A stretch of 64,000 nucleotides of DNA from Pseudomonas tohonis (GCF_012767755.2 NZ_AP023189.1:2108001-2172000); one strand, 5' to 3'; counted from the first letter of the stretch, positions 41,593 to 52,010 are shown. The notes: generated from the letters alone by a model not told the origin. Made by a program: numbers and translations.

Positions 41593-42753
41593 ATGAGCAC
41601 CACCGAAACCACCACTCCGGGCTTCAAGCCGAAGAAATCCGTGGCCCTTTCCGGCACCGCCGCCGGCAACACCGCCCTGTGCACCGTTGGCCGTACCGGC
41701 AACGACCTGCACTACCGGGGCTACGACGTGCTGGATTTCGCCAATCGCTGCGAATTCGAAGAGATCGCCCACCTGCTGGTCCACGGCAAGCTGCCCAACG
41801 TCGCGGAGCTGGCCGGCTACAAGGCCAAGCTGAAGGCCCTGCGCGGCCTGCCCGCTGGCGTCAAGGCCGCGCTGGAGCAGCTGCCGCCTTCCGCCCACCC
41901 GATGGACGTGATGCGCACCGCCGTCTCCGTGCTGGGCTGCCTGTCGCCGGAGAAGGACGACCACAACCACCCCGGCGCCCGCGACATCGCCGACAAGCTG
42001 ATGGCCTCCCTGGGTTCCGCGCTGCTGTACTGGTACCACTACAGCCACAACGGCAAGCGCATCGAGGTGGAGACCGACGACGACTCCATCGGCGGCCACT
42101 TCCTGCACCTGCTGCATGGCGAGAAGCCCCGCGAATCCTGGGTGCGCGCCATGCACACCTCGCTGAACCTGTACGCCGAGCACGAGTTCAACGCCTCCAC
42201 CTTCACCTCGCGGGTGATCGCCGGCACCGGCTCGGACATGTACTCCTGCATCGCCGGCGCCATCGGCGCGCTGCGCGGGCCCAAGCATGGCGGCGCCAAC
42301 GAGGTGGCCTTCGAAGTGCAGAAGCGCTACGACAGCCCGGATGAGGCCGAAGCCGACATCCGCGCCCGTGTCGAGAAGAAGGAAGTGATCATCGGCTTCG
42401 GCCACCCGGTCTACACCGTCTCCGACCCGCGCAACAAGGTGATCAAGGAAGTGGCCCGCGAGCTCTCCGTGGAGCAGGGCAACACCAAGATGTTCGACAT
42501 CGCCGAGCGCCTGGAAAGCACCATGTGGGAAATCAAGAAGATGTTCCCCAACCTCGATTGGTTCAGCGCCGTCAGCTACCACATGATGGGTGTGCCCACC
42601 GCCATGTTCACCCCGCTGTTCGTGATCGCCCGCACCTCGGGCTGGTCCAGCCACGTCATCGAACAGCGCATCGACGGCAAGATCATCCGCCCGAGCGCCA
42701 ACTACACAGGCCCCGAAGACCTGAAGTTCGTGCCGCTCAAGGACCGTAAATAA
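41593..42753 (+). CDS. prpC: 2-methylcitrate synthase
   Basis: This 386-residue citrate-synthase family enzyme joins propionyl-CoA and oxaloacetate. Catalytic signatures are [20 protein letters not shown] (first His), [18 protein letters not shown] (second His) and [14 protein letters not shown], then [20 protein letters not shown] and the CoA-binding region. A GAGGAGAT element precedes the ATG. The linkage to PrpB and AcnD separates it from the citrate synthase GltA. Confidence 0.95.
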   Translation: MSTTETTTPGFKPKKSVALSGTAAGNTALCTVGRTGNDLHYRGYDVLDFANRCEFEEIAHLLVHGKLPNVAELAGYKAKLKALRGLPAGVKAALEQLPPSAHPMDVMRTAVSVLGCLSPEKDDHNHPGARDIADKLMASLGSALLYWYHYSHNGKRIEVETDDDSIGGHFLHLLHGEKPRESWVRAMHTSLNLYAEHEFNASTFTSRVIAGTGSDMYSCIAGAIGALRGPKHGGANEVAFEVQKRYDSPDEAEADIRARVEKKEVIIGFGHPVYTVSDPRNKVIKEVARELSVEQGNTKMFDIAERLESTMWEIKKMFPNLDWFSAVSYHMMGVPTAMFTPLFVIARTSGWSSHVIEQRIDGKIIRPSANYTGPEDLKFVPLKDRK

Positions 42754-42755
42754 CA

Positions 42756-45377
42756 ATGACCACGACCGTGAACAGCCAATACCGCAAGCGCTTGCCCGGC
42801 ACCGCGCTGGATTACTTCGACGCCCGCGAGGCGGTCGAGGCGATCCAGGCCGGCGCCTGGGACAAGCTCCCCTACACCTCCCGCGTGCTGGCCGAGCAGC
42901 TGGTGCGCCGTTGCGAGCCCGCCGACCTGACCGCATCGCTGGAGCAGCTGGTCCATCGCAAGCGCGACCTGGACTTCCCCTGGTACCCGGCGCGGGTGGT
43001 CTGCCATGACATCCTCGGGCAGACCGCGCTGGTGGACCTGGCCGGCCTGCGTGATGCCATCGCCGAGCAGGGAGGGGACCCGTCCAAGGTCAACCCGGTG
43101 GTGCCGACCCAGTTGATCGTCGACCACTCCCTGGCCGTCGAGGCCCCGGGCTTCGACCCGGACGCCTTCGAGAAGAACCGCGCCATCGAGGACCGCCGCA
43201 ACGAGGACCGCTTCCACTTCATCGACTGGACCAAGACCGCGTTCAAGAACGTCGACGTGATCCCTGCCGGGAACGGGATCATGCACCAGATCAACCTGGA
43301 GAAAATGAGCCCGGTGATCCAGGCGCGCGGCGGCATCGCGTTCCCCGATACCTGCGTCGGCACCGACTCGCACACCCCGCACGTGGACGCCCTGGGCGTG
43401 ATCGCCATCGGCGTCGGCGGCCTGGAAGCCGAGACCGTGATGCTCGGCCACCCCTCGATGATGCGCCTGCCCGACATCGTCGGTGTCGAACTGACCGGCA
43501 AACGTCAGCCCGGTATCACCGCCACCGACATCGTCCTGGCCTTGACCGAGTTCCTGCGCAAGGAGCGTGTGGTGGGCGCCTACGTCGAGTTCTTCGGCGA
43601 GGGGGCGGACAGCCTGTCCATCGGCGACCGCGCGACCATCTCCAACATGTGCCCGGAATACGGCGCTACCGCCTCGATGTTCTACATCGACGAGCAGACC
43701 ATCGACTACCTCAAGCTCACCGGCCGCGAGCCCGAGCAGGTGGCGCTGGTGGAGAACTACGCCAAGACCCTGGGGCTGTGGAGCAGCGCGCTGAAGACCG
43801 CCGAGTACGAGCGCGTGCTGAGCTTCGACCTGGGCAGCGTGGTGCGCAACATGGCCGGCCCGTCCAACCCGCACCGCCGACTGCCCACCTCGGCGCTGGC
43901 CGAGCGCGGCATCGCCGACGAGGCCAAGCTGCAGGCCGGTCGTGACGAAGAGGCGAATGGCCTGATGCCCGATGGCGCGGTGATCATCGCTGCCATCACC
44001 AGCTGCACCAACACTTCCAACCCGCGCAACGTGATCGCCGCCGGCCTGGTGGCGAAGAAGGCCAATGCCCTCGGCCTGGTGCGCAAGCCCTGGGTGAAGA
44101 CCTCCTTCGCCCCGGGCTCCAAGGTCGCCAAGCTGTACCTGGAGGAAGCCGGCCTGCTGCCGGAGCTGGAGAAGCTCGGCTTCGGCATCGTCGCCTACGC
44201 CTGCACCACCTGTAACGGCATGTCCGGCGCGCTGGACCCGGTGATCCAGAAGGAGATCATCGACCGCGACCTGTACGCCACCGCCGTGCTGTCTGGTAAC
44301 CGCAACTTCGACGGGCGCATCCATCCCTACGCCAAGCAGGCCTTCCTCGCCTCGCCGCCGCTGGTGGTGGCCTATGCCATCGCCGGCACCGTGCGCTTCG
44401 ACATCGAGCAGGACCCGCTGGGCACCGATGCCCAGGGCAACCCCGTCACGCTGAAGGACCTGTGGCCGAGCGACGAGGAGATCGACGCGATCGTCGCCGC
44501 GTCGGTGAAGCCCGAGCAGTTCAAGCAGATCTACATCCCGATGTTCGACCTGGGCAGCGTGCAGGAGGCGGAAAGCCCGCTGTACGACTGGCGCCCGATG
44601 TCCACCTACATCCGCCGCCCCCCGTACTGGGAAGGCGCGCTGGCCGGCGAGCGCACGCTCAAGGGCATGCGGCCGCTGGCGATCCTGCCGGACAACATCA
44701 CCACCGACCACCTGTCGCCGTCCAACGCCATCCTCGCGGACTCGGCCGCCGGCGAGTACCTGGCGAAAATGGGCCTGCCGGAGGAGGACTTCAACTCCTA
44801 CGCCACCCACCGTGGCGACCACCTGACGGCCCAGCGCGCCACCTTCGCCAACCCGCAGCTGGTCAACGAGATGGCCGTGGTCGACGGGCAGGTGAAGAAG
44901 GGCTCGCTGGCCCGCGTGGAGCCGGAAGGCCAGGTGATGCGCATGTGGGAAGCCATCGAGACCTACATGAACCGCAAGCAGAACCTGATCATCGTCGCCG
45001 GTGCCGACTACGGCCAGGGCTCGTCCCGCGACTGGGCGGCCAAGGGCGTGCGCCTGGCGGGTGTGGAAGTGATCGTCGCCGAGGGCTTCGAGCGCATCCA
45101 CCGCACCAACCTGGTGGGCATGGGCGTGCTGCCGGTGGAGTTCAAGCCGGGCACCACGCGCCTGACCCTAGGCCTGGACGGCACCGAGACCTACGACGTC
45201 GAAGGCGACATTTCGCCGCGCTGCGACCTGACCCTGGTGGTCAATCGCCGTAACGGCGAGGTGGTGCGTGTGCCGGTGACCTGCCGCCTGGACACCGCTG
45301 CCGACGTCAGCGTGTACAAGGCCGGTGGCGTGCTGCAGCGGTTTGCCAAGGACTTCCTCAAGGGCGAGGTCGCCTGA
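42756..45377 (+). CDS. acnD: Fe/S-dependent 2-methylisocitrate dehydratase AcnD
   Basis: This 873-residue aconitase-like enzyme dehydrates 2-methylcitrate. Iron-sulfur cluster ligands are in AAITSCTNTSNPRN and ACTTCNGMSGAL, and the swivel domain carries GADYGQGSSRDWAAKGVRLA. A start at MTTTVNSQYRKRLPGTALDY only 2 bases after the prpC stop shows tight co-translation. Together with PrpF it replaces the iron-free dehydratase PrpD of enteric bacteria; no prpD lies in this window. Confidence 0.95.
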   Translation: MTTTVNSQYRKRLPGTALDYFDAREAVEAIQAGAWDKLPYTSRVLAEQLVRRCEPADLTASLEQLVHRKRDLDFPWYPARVVCHDILGQTALVDLAGLRDAIAEQGGDPSKVNPVVPTQLIVDHSLAVEAPGFDPDAFEKNRAIEDRRNEDRFHFIDWTKTAFKNVDVIPAGNGIMHQINLEKMSPVIQARGGIAFPDTCVGTDSHTPHVDALGVIAIGVGGLEAETVMLGHPSMMRLPDIVGVELTGKRQPGITATDIVLALTEFLRKERVVGAYVEFFGEGADSLSIGDRATISNMCPEYGATASMFYIDEQTIDYLKLTGREPEQVALVENYAKTLGLWSSALKTAEYERVLSFDLGSVVRNMAGPSNPHRRLPTSALAERGIADEAKLQAGRDEEANGLMPDGAVIIAAITSCTNTSNPRNVIAAGLVAKKANALGLVRKPWVKTSFAPGSKVAKLYLEEAGLLPELEKLGFGIVAYACTTCNGMSGALDPVIQKEIIDRDLYATAVLSGNRNFDGRIHPYAKQAFLASPPLVVAYAIAGTVRFDIEQDPLGTDAQGNPVTLKDLWPSDEEIDAIVAASVKPEQFKQIYIPMFDLGSVQEAESPLYDWRPMSTYIRRPPYWEGALAGERTLKGMRPLAILPDNITTDHLSPSNAILADSAAGEYLAKMGLPEEDFNSYATHRGDHLTAQRATFANPQLVNEMAVVDGQVKKGSLARVEPEGQVMRMWEAIETYMNRKQNLIIVAGADYGQGSSRDWAAKGVRLAGVEVIVAEGFERIHRTNLVGMGVLPVEFKPGTTRLTLGLDGTETYDVEGDISPRCDLTLVVNRRNGEVVRVPVTCRLDTAADVSVYKAGGVLQRFAKDFLKGEVA

Positions 45378-45380
45378 CTG

Positions 45381-45416
45381 CGCAGGGTGGAGGGCGATTT
45401 TTCCCTCCACCCTGCG
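45381..45416 (+). repeat. Perfect 14-base-pair hairpin between acnD and prpF
   Basis: CGCAGGGTGGAGGG pairs exactly with its complement across an 8-base loop, 3 bases after the acnD stop, within an operon. There is no T-run after it. A role in mRNA processing or stability is possible. Confidence 0.7.
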
Positions 45417-45432
45417 GCTCATTGAAGGCTTA

Positions 45433-45451
45433 GCCCGGATGACATCCGGGC
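45433..45451 (+). repeat. Second hairpin (GCCCGGAT repeat) between acnD and prpF
   Basis: GCCCGGAT and ATCCGGGC flank a 3-base loop. The TAGCCCGGATG type of sequence is a widespread intergenic repeat in GC-rich gammaproteobacteria. Confidence 0.6.
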
Positions 45452-45471
45452 CATTTCTCAGGACTGCACTC

Positions 45472-46650
45472 ATGGCTCATCTGCCGCAAGTGAAAATCCC
45501 CGCCACCTACATCCGTGGCGGCACCAGCAAGGGCGTGTTCTTCCGCCTGCTGGACCTGCCCGAGGCCTGCCAGGTGCCGGGCGAGGCCCGTGACCGGCTG
45601 TTCATGCGGGTGATCGGCAGCCCCGATCCCTACGCCGCGCACATCGACGGCATGGGCGGGGCGACCTCCAGCACCAGCAAGTGCGTGATCCTGTCGAAGA
45701 GCAGCCAGCCCGGGCACGATGTCGACTACCTCTACGGGCAGGTCTCCATCGACAAGGCCTTCGTCGACTGGAGCGGCAACTGCGGCAATTTGTCCACCGC
45801 GGCGGGCGCCTTCGCCATTCATGCCGGGCTGGTGGACCCGTCACGCATTCCGGCCAACGGCACCTGCGTGGTGCGCATCTGGCAGGCCAACATCCAGAAA
45901 ACCATCATCGCCCACGTGCCGGTCACCGATGGCCAGGTGCAGGAAACCGGCGATTTCGAGCTGGACGGGGTGACCTTCCCGGCGGCGGAGATCGTGCTGG
46001 AGTTCCTCGATCCGTCGGATGACGGGGAGGAGGGCGGTTCGATGTTCCCCACCGGCAACCTGGTGGATGAGCTGGACGTGCCAGGCGTCGGCACCTTGAA
46101 GGCGACCCTGATCACCGCCGGCATTCCCACGGTGTTCGTCAACGCCGAGGACATCGGCTACACCGGCACCGAGCTGCGCGAAGCCATCAACGGCAACCCC
46201 GAGGCGCTGGCGCGCTTCGAGAAGATCCGCGTCGCCGGTGCGCTGCGCATGGGGCTGATCAAGTCTCCCGAAGAGGCGCTGACCCGCCAGCACACGCCGA
46301 AGGTGGCGTTCGTCGCGCCGCCCAGGGACTACCAGGCTTCCAGCGGCAAGACGGTGAGGGCGGACGAGATCGACCTGCTGGTGCGGGCGCTGTCCATGGG
46401 CAAGTTGCACCACGCGATGATGGGCACGGCGGCGGTCGCCATCGGCACCGCCGCGGCCATCCCGGGCACCCTGGTGAACCTGGCGGCCGGCGGAGGCGAG
46501 CGCACGGCGGTGCGTTTCGGACACCCCTCGGGCACCCTGCGCGTGGGCGCCGAAGCCCGGCAGGTGGACGGCCAGTGGCAGGTGACCAAGGCGATCATGA
46601 GCCGCAGCGCGCGGATATTGATGGAGGGGTGGGTGCGGGTTCCGGCGTAG
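45472..46650 (+). CDS. prpF: 2-methylaconitate cis-trans isomerase
   Basis: This 392-residue PrpF/DapF-fold isomerase works with AcnD in the 2-methylcitrate cycle. The start MAHLPQVKIPATYIRGGTSK contains the RGGTSKG signature; DGMGGATSSTSK and VDWSGNCGNLSTAAGAFA hold the active-site Cys and Lys residues. The C-terminus has HPSGTLRVGAEA. The long frame begins 49 codons earlier inside the hairpin region; the inner Met with the family N-terminus was chosen. Confidence 0.94.
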   Translation: MAHLPQVKIPATYIRGGTSKGVFFRLLDLPEACQVPGEARDRLFMRVIGSPDPYAAHIDGMGGATSSTSKCVILSKSSQPGHDVDYLYGQVSIDKAFVDWSGNCGNLSTAAGAFAIHAGLVDPSRIPANGTCVVRIWQANIQKTIIAHVPVTDGQVQETGDFELDGVTFPAAEIVLEFLDPSDDGEEGGSMFPTGNLVDELDVPGVGTLKATLITAGIPTVFVNAEDIGYTGTELREAINGNPEALARFEKIRVAGALRMGLIKSPEEALTRQHTPKVAFVAPPRDYQASSGKTVRADEIDLLVRALSMGKLHHAMMGTAAVAIGTAAAIPGTLVNLAAGGGERTAVRFGHPSGTLRVGAEARQVDGQWQVTKAIMSRSARILMEGWVRVPA

Positions 46651-46685
46651 CCGGAAGCCTCAAGCTTCAAGTCGCAAGCGGCAAG

Positions 46686-46717
46686 AAAAAGCCCGGGCGT
46701 CTCGCGAGGCCCGGGCC
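46686..46717 (-). terminator. Intrinsic terminator of ppsR
   Basis: GCCCGGGC repeats pair around a 10-base loop and are followed on the minus strand by TTTTTCTTGCC. The convergent prpF lies to the left. Confidence 0.85.
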
Positions 46718-46741
46718 ATGATCGTCTTGCAGCTTGCAGCT

Positions 46742-47560
46742 CTATTTGAGCCTCCGCTCGACACCTTTCTCGACGAGGATCTTCGCCGAGATTTCCTCGA
46801 CCGAGAAATGCGTGGAGTTGATGAAGTTGATGTTCTCGCGACGGAACAGGTTCTCCACCTCGCGGACTTCGAACTCGCACTGGGCGAAGCTGGCGTAGCG
46901 GCTGTTGGGCTTGCGCTCGTTGCGGATCGCGGTGAGGCGGTCGGGGTCGATGGTCAGGCCGAACAGCTTGCTCTTGTACTTCTTCAAGGCGGCCGGCAGT
47001 TGCAGGCGCTCCATGTCTTCTTCGGTCAGCGGATAATTTGCGGCACGAATTCCGTATTGCATTGCCATATACAGGCAGGTCGGCGTCTTTCCGCAGCGGG
47101 AAACGCCAACGAGGATGAGGTCGGCCTTGTCGTAGTAATGCGTGCGGGCACCGTCGTCGTTGTCGAGGGCGAAGTTCACGGCCTCGATGCGCTCCATGTA
47201 GTTGGCGCTGTGGGCGATCGAGTGCGACTTGCCCACCGAGTAGGAGGAGTGCGACGTGAGTTCCTGTTCCAGCGGGGAGAGGAAGGTCGAGAAGATGTCG
47301 ATCATGAACCCGTTGGACGTGGCGAGAATGTCACGGATTTCCTGGTTCACGATGGTGTCGAAGATGATGGGCCGGGCCCCGTCCGCCTCGGCAGCTATAT
47401 TGATTTGCTGTACCATGGCGCGCGCTTTTTCGACGCTGTCTATATAAGGCCGCGTGAGCTTCGCGAAGGTAATGGTCTCGAACTGCGCCAACAGGCTCTG
47501 CCCGAGGGTTTCAGCGGTGATGCCGGTACCGTCGGAGATGAAAAAAGCGGTTCGTTTCAT
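46742..47560 (-). CDS. ppsR: PEP synthase regulatory protein (DUF299 kinase-pyrophosphorylase)
   Basis: This 272-residue bifunctional protein phosphorylates PEP synthase at a Thr using ADP and removes the phosphate by phosphorolysis. It starts [20 protein letters not shown], with the DUF299 P-loop-like [20 protein letters not shown] (about residues 145-165). It ends [20 protein letters not shown]. It is divergent from its target ppsA (161-base gap), a standard arrangement. Confidence 0.95.
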   Translation of the reverse strand: MKRTAFFISDGTGITAETLGQSLLAQFETITFAKLTRPYIDSVEKARAMVQQINIAAEADGARPIIFDTIVNQEIRDILATSNGFMIDIFSTFLSPLEQELTSHSSYSVGKSHSIAHSANYMERIEAVNFALDNDDGARTHYYDKADLILVGVSRCGKTPTCLYMAMQYGIRAANYPLTEEDMERLQLPAALKKYKSKLFGLTIDPDRLTAIRNERKPNSRYASFAQCEFEVREVENLFRRENINFINSTHFSVEEISAKILVEKGVERRLK

Positions 47561-47720
47561 GCGCCAAAGGCCTTAAGTCGGGATCGATTCTTGGCTATCA
47601 TAGGCCCGTTTTTGCTGGCCCATTGCCGGCCCGCATTGTGACTCATTTTTCCGGCCTCGCGCCAGAACACGGCGGAACCGCTCCGCACGAGCTTTTCCAA
47701 CAGATAGTGGAGAGATCACC
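47561..47720. promoter_or_regulatory. ppsR-ppsA divergent promoter region
   Basis: This 160-base interval carries both promoters. Clear -35/-10 boxes are not obvious to me. GGAG lies 9 bases before the ppsA start. Confidence 0.35.
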
Positions 47721-50090
47721 TTGGTAGAGTACGTAGTTTCCCTCGATAAGCTCGGCGTCCACGATGTTGAGCATGTGGGGGGCAAGAACGCATCCCTGGG
47801 CGAGATGATCAGCAATCTGGCTGGCGCCGGGGTATCCGTTCCCGGTGGTTTCGCCACTACTGCGCAGGCCTATCGCGACTTCCTCGAGCAGAGCGGCCTC
47901 AATGATCAGATCCACGCCGCGCTGGACGCCCTCGATGTCGATGATGTCGCCGCCCTGGCCAAGACCGGTGCGCAGATCCGCCAGTGGGTGATGGACGCCG
48001 AGTTCCCCCCGCGCCTGGATGCCGAGATCCGTTCCGCCTTCGCCGCCATGGCCGGTGGCAACGACAACATGGCCGTGGCCGTGCGCTCCTCCGCCACCGC
48101 CGAGGACCTGCCTGATGCGTCCTTCGCCGGCCAGCAGGAAACCTTCCTCAACATCCGTGGCGTGGACAACGTGATCCGTGCCGCCAAGGAAGTCTTCGCT
48201 TCTCTCTTCAACGACCGCGCCATCGCCTACCGCGTGCACCAGGGCTTCGACCACAAGCTGGTCGCCCTGTCCGCCGGCGTGCAGCGCATGGTGCGTTCGG
48301 AAACCGGCACCGCCGGCGTGATGTTCACCCTGGACACCGAGTCCGGCTTCCGTGACGTGGTGTTCATCACCGGCGCCTACGGCCTCGGCGAGACCGTGGT
48401 GCAGGGCGCGGTGAACCCCGACGAGTTCTACGTGCACAAGCACACCCTGGAAGCCGGCCGCCCCGCGATCCTGCGTCGCAACCTGGGCAGCAAGGCGATC
48501 AAGATGGTCTACGGCGACGAAGCCAAGGCCGGCAAGTCGGTGAAGACCGTCGACGTCGACCGCGCCGAGCGCGCCCGCTTCTGCATCACCGATGCCGAAG
48601 TCACCGAGCTGGCCAAGCAGGCCATGATCATCGAGAAGCACTACGGTCGCCCGATGGACATCGAATGGGCCAAGGACGGTGACGACGGCAAGCTGTACAT
48701 CGTGCAGGCCCGTCCCGAGACCGTTAAGAGCCGCGCCAGCGCCACCGTGATGGAGCGCTACCTGCTGAAGGAAAAGGGCACCGTCCTGGTGGAAGGCCGC
48801 GCCATCGGCCAGCGCATCGGGGCCGGTCCGGTGAAGGTGATCCACGACGTTTCCGAGATGGACAAGGTCCAGCCGGGCGACGTGCTGGTCTCCGACATGA
48901 CCGACCCGGACTGGGAGCCGGTGATGAAGCGCGCCAGCGCCATCGTGACCAACCGGGGCGGTCGTACCTGCCACGCCGCGATCATCGCCCGTGAACTGGG
49001 TATCCCGGCCGTCGTCGGCTGCGGCAACGCGACCCAGGTGCTGAAGGATGGCCAGGGCGTGACCGTGTCCTGCGCCGAAGGCGACACCGGCTTCATCTTC
49101 GAGGGCGAACTGGGCTTCGACATCCGCAAGAACTCCGTCGATGCCATGCCCGAGCTGCCGTTCAAGATCATGATGAACGTCGGCAACCCCGACCGCGCCT
49201 TCGACTTCGCCCAACTGCCCAACGAGGGCGTGGGCCTGGCGCGCCTGGAATTCATCATCAACCGCATGATCGGCGTGCACCCCAAGGCGCTGCTGAACTT
49301 CGCCGGCCTGCCCAGCGAGATCAAGGACAGCGTCGAGAAGCGCATCGCCGGCTATGACGACCCGGTCGGCTTCTACGTCGAGAAGCTGGTCGAGGGCATC
49401 AGCACCCTGGCTGCGGCCTTCTGGCCGAAGAAGGTCATCGTGCGCCTCTCGGACTTCAAGTCCAACGAATACGCCAACCTGATCGGCGGCAAGCTCTACG
49501 AGCCGGAAGAAGAGAACCCGATGCTCGGCTTCCGTGGCGCCTCGCGCTACATCAGCGAATCCTTCCGTGACTGCTTCGAGCTGGAATGCCGCGCGCTGAA
49601 GAAAGTGCGCAACGACATGGGCCTGACCAACGTCGAGATCATGGTGCCCTTCGTCCGTACCCTGGGCGAAGCCAGCCAGGTGGTCGAGCTGCTGGCCAGC
49701 AACGGCCTGAAGCGCGGCGACAACGGCCTCAAGGTCATCATGATGTGCGAGCTGCCGTCCAACGCGCTGCTGGCCGAGGAGTTCCTCGAGTTCTTCGATG
49801 GCTTCTCCATCGGCTCCAACGACCTGACCCAGCTGACCCTGGGCCTGGACCGTGACTCCGGCATCGTCGCCCACCTGTTCGACGAGCGTAATCCGGCGGT
49901 CAAGAAGCTGCTGGCCAATGCCATCGCCGCCTGCAACAAGGCTGGCAAGTACATCGGCATCTGCGGCCAGGGCCCGTCCGACCATCCGGACCTGGCCAAG
50001 TGGCTCATGGAGCAGGGCATCGAGAGTGTGTCGCTGAACCCCGACTCGGTCCTCGACACCTGGTTCTTCCTGGCCGAAGGCCAGGCGTGA
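47721..50090 (+). CDS. ppsA: Phosphoenolpyruvate synthase
   Basis: This 789-residue enzyme makes PEP from pyruvate and ATP for gluconeogenesis. The order is an ATP-grasp domain ([40 protein letters not shown]), the phosphohistidine domain [20 protein letters not shown] (His about residue 423), and the PEP-binding TIM barrel ([20 protein letters not shown] to [20 protein letters not shown]). The start is TTG, supported by GGAG 9 bases upstream and by near-identity to pseudomonad PpsA from [12 protein letters not shown]. It is the target of PpsR. Upstream prp genes supply pyruvate from propionate, so the two modules are functionally linked. Confidence 0.97.
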   Translation: MVEYVVSLDKLGVHDVEHVGGKNASLGEMISNLAGAGVSVPGGFATTAQAYRDFLEQSGLNDQIHAALDALDVDDVAALAKTGAQIRQWVMDAEFPPRLDAEIRSAFAAMAGGNDNMAVAVRSSATAEDLPDASFAGQQETFLNIRGVDNVIRAAKEVFASLFNDRAIAYRVHQGFDHKLVALSAGVQRMVRSETGTAGVMFTLDTESGFRDVVFITGAYGLGETVVQGAVNPDEFYVHKHTLEAGRPAILRRNLGSKAIKMVYGDEAKAGKSVKTVDVDRAERARFCITDAEVTELAKQAMIIEKHYGRPMDIEWAKDGDDGKLYIVQARPETVKSRASATVMERYLLKEKGTVLVEGRAIGQRIGAGPVKVIHDVSEMDKVQPGDVLVSDMTDPDWEPVMKRASAIVTNRGGRTCHAAIIARELGIPAVVGCGNATQVLKDGQGVTVSCAEGDTGFIFEGELGFDIRKNSVDAMPELPFKIMMNVGNPDRAFDFAQLPNEGVGLARLEFIINRMIGVHPKALLNFAGLPSEIKDSVEKRIAGYDDPVGFYVEKLVEGISTLAAAFWPKKVIVRLSDFKSNEYANLIGGKLYEPEEENPMLGFRGASRYISESFRDCFELECRALKKVRNDMGLTNVEIMVPFVRTLGEASQVVELLASNGLKRGDNGLKVIMMCELPSNALLAEEFLEFFDGFSIGSNDLTQLTLGLDRDSGIVAHLFDERNPAVKKLLANAIAACNKAGKYIGICGQGPSDHPDLAKWLMEQGIESVSLNPDSVLDTWFFLAEGQA

Positions 50091-50111
50091 CCTTCTAACC
50101 GCAACCAGAAG

Positions 50112-50139
50112 AAGGGCGGGCTGCAAACCCGCCCTTTTT
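50112..50139 (+). terminator. Intrinsic terminator of ppsA
   Basis: AAGGGCGGG pairs with CCCGCCCTT around a 7-base loop and is followed by five T residues. It lies only about 16 bases from the hydrolase start. Confidence 0.9.
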
Positions 50140-50155
50140 CGTGCAAGTAGCATTC

Positions 50156-51139
50156 ATGCAAAGCAGCAGTGATCTATTCCCCGTCGCGCTGATCAGCGCG
50201 GAACTCCGTGGCGACATCACGGAAGACGTCTATCGCCTCAAGCCTGGAAACAGCACCGACTCCAGTGTCGAACTGGTCATCACCCGGCTGGGGCTGCCCG
50301 GCCACGAGGAGCAGCGTGGCGTGCCCGTCGTCCTCCTGCACGGCAGCTTCTCCAATCGTCGCTTCTGGTACTCGCCCAAATGCCTCGGGCTCGGCCCGCA
50401 CCTGGCCCGTGCCGGCTTCGACGTGTGGATCGCCGAGATGCGTGGCCACGGCCTGTCGCCGCGCAACCAGGACTACCGGCGCAACCGCGTCGCCGACTAC
50501 GCGCGCTACGACCTGCCGGCCATCGGGGCCTTCGTCCGCGAGCAGACGGCGCAGGCGCCCCACTGGATCGGTCATTCCCTGGGCGGGATCACGCTTGCGG
50601 CGGCGCTGGGCGGTCATTACCTGGCGGGCGAGCACGTTGCGTCCGTCGCGTTGTTCGGCAGCCAGATCAGTCGCGTCTACTGGCCCCTGAAGGTCCCACC
50701 GGTGGAGTGGAGCGGGCGCTTCCTGCTCAAGCGCCTGGCCGTGCTGTCCGGGCCTGGCCTCAAGCGCGGGCCCGAGGACGAGCCCATCGGCATCGGCCTG
50801 GAAAGCCTGCGCTGGCACGGCCTGTTCGGTCGCTTCGGCGATGCCGAGCGCGACTGGTGGAAGGGGCTCGCCGAGGTGAATGTGCCGGTATTGGCCGTCG
50901 GTGCTGCCGGCGACCAGCAGGACCCGGCCTGGGCCTGCCGCAAGCTGCTGGAGCAGTTCGGCAGCGAGACGAAGCAGTTTCTCTGCCTGTCGCGCGAAAA
51001 TGGCTTTGCCGACGACTACGGTCATATCGAGATGCTGGTCAGCAAGCATGCCCAGCAGGAGGTCTGGCCGCTGGTGGAGCACTGGCTCGGCCGGTTGCAG
51101 CTGCCCGGCTCGTTCGACCAGGCGGTGCCTGCCGTCTGA
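50156..51139 (+). CDS. Alpha/beta-hydrolase
   Basis: This 327-residue hydrolase has the oxyanion region VVLLHGSFSNRRFWYSPKCL, a nucleophile elbow HWIGHSLGGITLAAAL (Ser about residue 143), an Asp region VLAVGAAGDQQDPAWACRKL and the His in DDYGHIEMLV. The substrate is unknown; a lipase/esterase or polyester-depolymerase type is possible. ATG at 50156 was preferred over an in-frame GTG at 50141, which lies in the ppsA terminator tail. The ribosome-binding site is weak. Confidence 0.88.
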   Translation: MQSSSDLFPVALISAELRGDITEDVYRLKPGNSTDSSVELVITRLGLPGHEEQRGVPVVLLHGSFSNRRFWYSPKCLGLGPHLARAGFDVWIAEMRGHGLSPRNQDYRRNRVADYARYDLPAIGAFVREQTAQAPHWIGHSLGGITLAAALGGHYLAGEHVASVALFGSQISRVYWPLKVPPVEWSGRFLLKRLAVLSGPGLKRGPEDEPIGIGLESLRWHGLFGRFGDAERDWWKGLAEVNVPVLAVGAAGDQQDPAWACRKLLEQFGSETKQFLCLSRENGFADDYGHIEMLVSKHAQQEVWPLVEHWLGRLQLPGSFDQAVPAV

Positions 51140-51190
51140 AGCCCCGTTCCGGGGCTATGACGCTGTGCTAAAGATGCAGGGGCCGTATCG

Positions 51191-51501
51191 ATGCGAAGGG
51201 GCAGGCTCGTCGCGCTGGAGAGCCAGATCGATCAGCAGGATGGCCATCGTGGGACTTGCCAGCCAGGGGCCGTCAATTGCTGCTGATCGTCGGTTATCGG
51301 CAGGGGATCATCCTGGAAAACCCGCGCCCGCGCCGGGGCGCGCCCTTGCACAACGGCACGCTCGAATGTAGGGTGCTGCGCTGTTCCCGCCACGGGATCG
51401 CCTTCGACCCGGACAGTGGCCGCGCCCTCGATGCGGCCTGTTCGCCGCCGCTTCGGCTGACGCTGGCTCATGACGGTGATCGTGTCGGCCTCGACCTGTA
51501 A
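51191..51501 (+). pseudogene. Decayed Rieske-type [2Fe-2S] protein
   Basis: A Rieske-like C-terminal part is readable at 51256-51501: RRGAPLHNGTLECRVLRCSRHGIAFDPDSG, then a typical end [14 protein letters not shown]. The second cluster motif CxxH survives as CSRH, but the first CxH motif is lost: PRPRRG stands where NRCPHRG is expected, so a Cys and a His are both replaced by Arg. The N-terminal part (from ATG 51191) reads in a different frame (VALESQIDQQDGHRG) and runs into a stop, implying a frameshift near 51269. A functional cluster is impossible in this form, unless the first motif lies elsewhere. Confidence 0.65.
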
Positions 51502-51521
51502 ACCCATCAAGGAGCCTTGCC

Positions 51522-52010
51522 ATGCAATACGTCACCCCTGATCTGTGCGACGCGTACCCGGACCTGGTGCAGGTCGTCGAGCCGATGTTCAGCAACTTCG
51601 GCGGCCGCGATTCCTTCGGTGGCGAGATCGTCACCATCAAGTGCTTCGAGGACAACTCCCTGGTCAAGGAGCAGGTCGACCTGCCGGGCCAGGGCAAGGT
51701 GCTGGTGGTGGACGGCGGCGGCTCCCTGCGTCGCGCCCTGCTGGGCGACATGCTGGCCGAGAAGGCGGCGAAGAACGGCTGGGAAGGCATCGTCGTGTAT
51801 GGCTGCATCCGCGACGTCGACGTCATCGCCCAGACCGACCTCGGTGTGCAGGCCCTGGCCAGCCATCCGATGAAGACCGACAAGCGCGGTATCGGCGACC
51901 TCAACGTGGCTGTCACCTTCGGCGGCATCACCTTCCGCCCGGGTGAATTCGTCTATGCCGACAACAACGGCATCATCGTCTCCCCGCAAGCCCTGAAGAT
52001 GCCGGAATGA
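51522..52010 (+). CDS. rraA: Ribonuclease E activity regulator RraA
   Basis: This 162-residue RraA-like protein has [20 protein letters not shown] at the N-terminus, [20 protein letters not shown] and [20 protein letters not shown], then [19 protein letters not shown]. coli RraA is a trimeric inhibitor of RNase E; the short length and the sequence support that class rather than the aldolase/demethylmenaquinone relatives. AAGGAG lies 8-13 bases before the ATG. Confidence 0.92.
   Translation: MQYVTPDLCDAYPDLVQVVEPMFSNFGGRDSFGGEIVTIKCFEDNSLVKEQVDLPGQGKVLVVDGGGSLRRALLGDMLAEKAAKNGWEGIVVYGCIRDVDVIAQTDLGVQALASHPMKTDKRGIGDLNVAVTFGGITFRPGEFVYADNNGIIVSPQALKMPE

Noticed and set aside
42702..45101. 799-codon minus-strand open frame over acnD
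   Set aside because: It is antisense to a certain gene, with shadow composition and no recognisable motif.
47643..50153. 836-codon minus-strand open frame over ppsA
   Set aside because: It is a mirror of the ppsA codon structure in GC-rich DNA. Its translation has His/Val/Gly-rich low-complexity sequence and no domain, and ppsA is certain.
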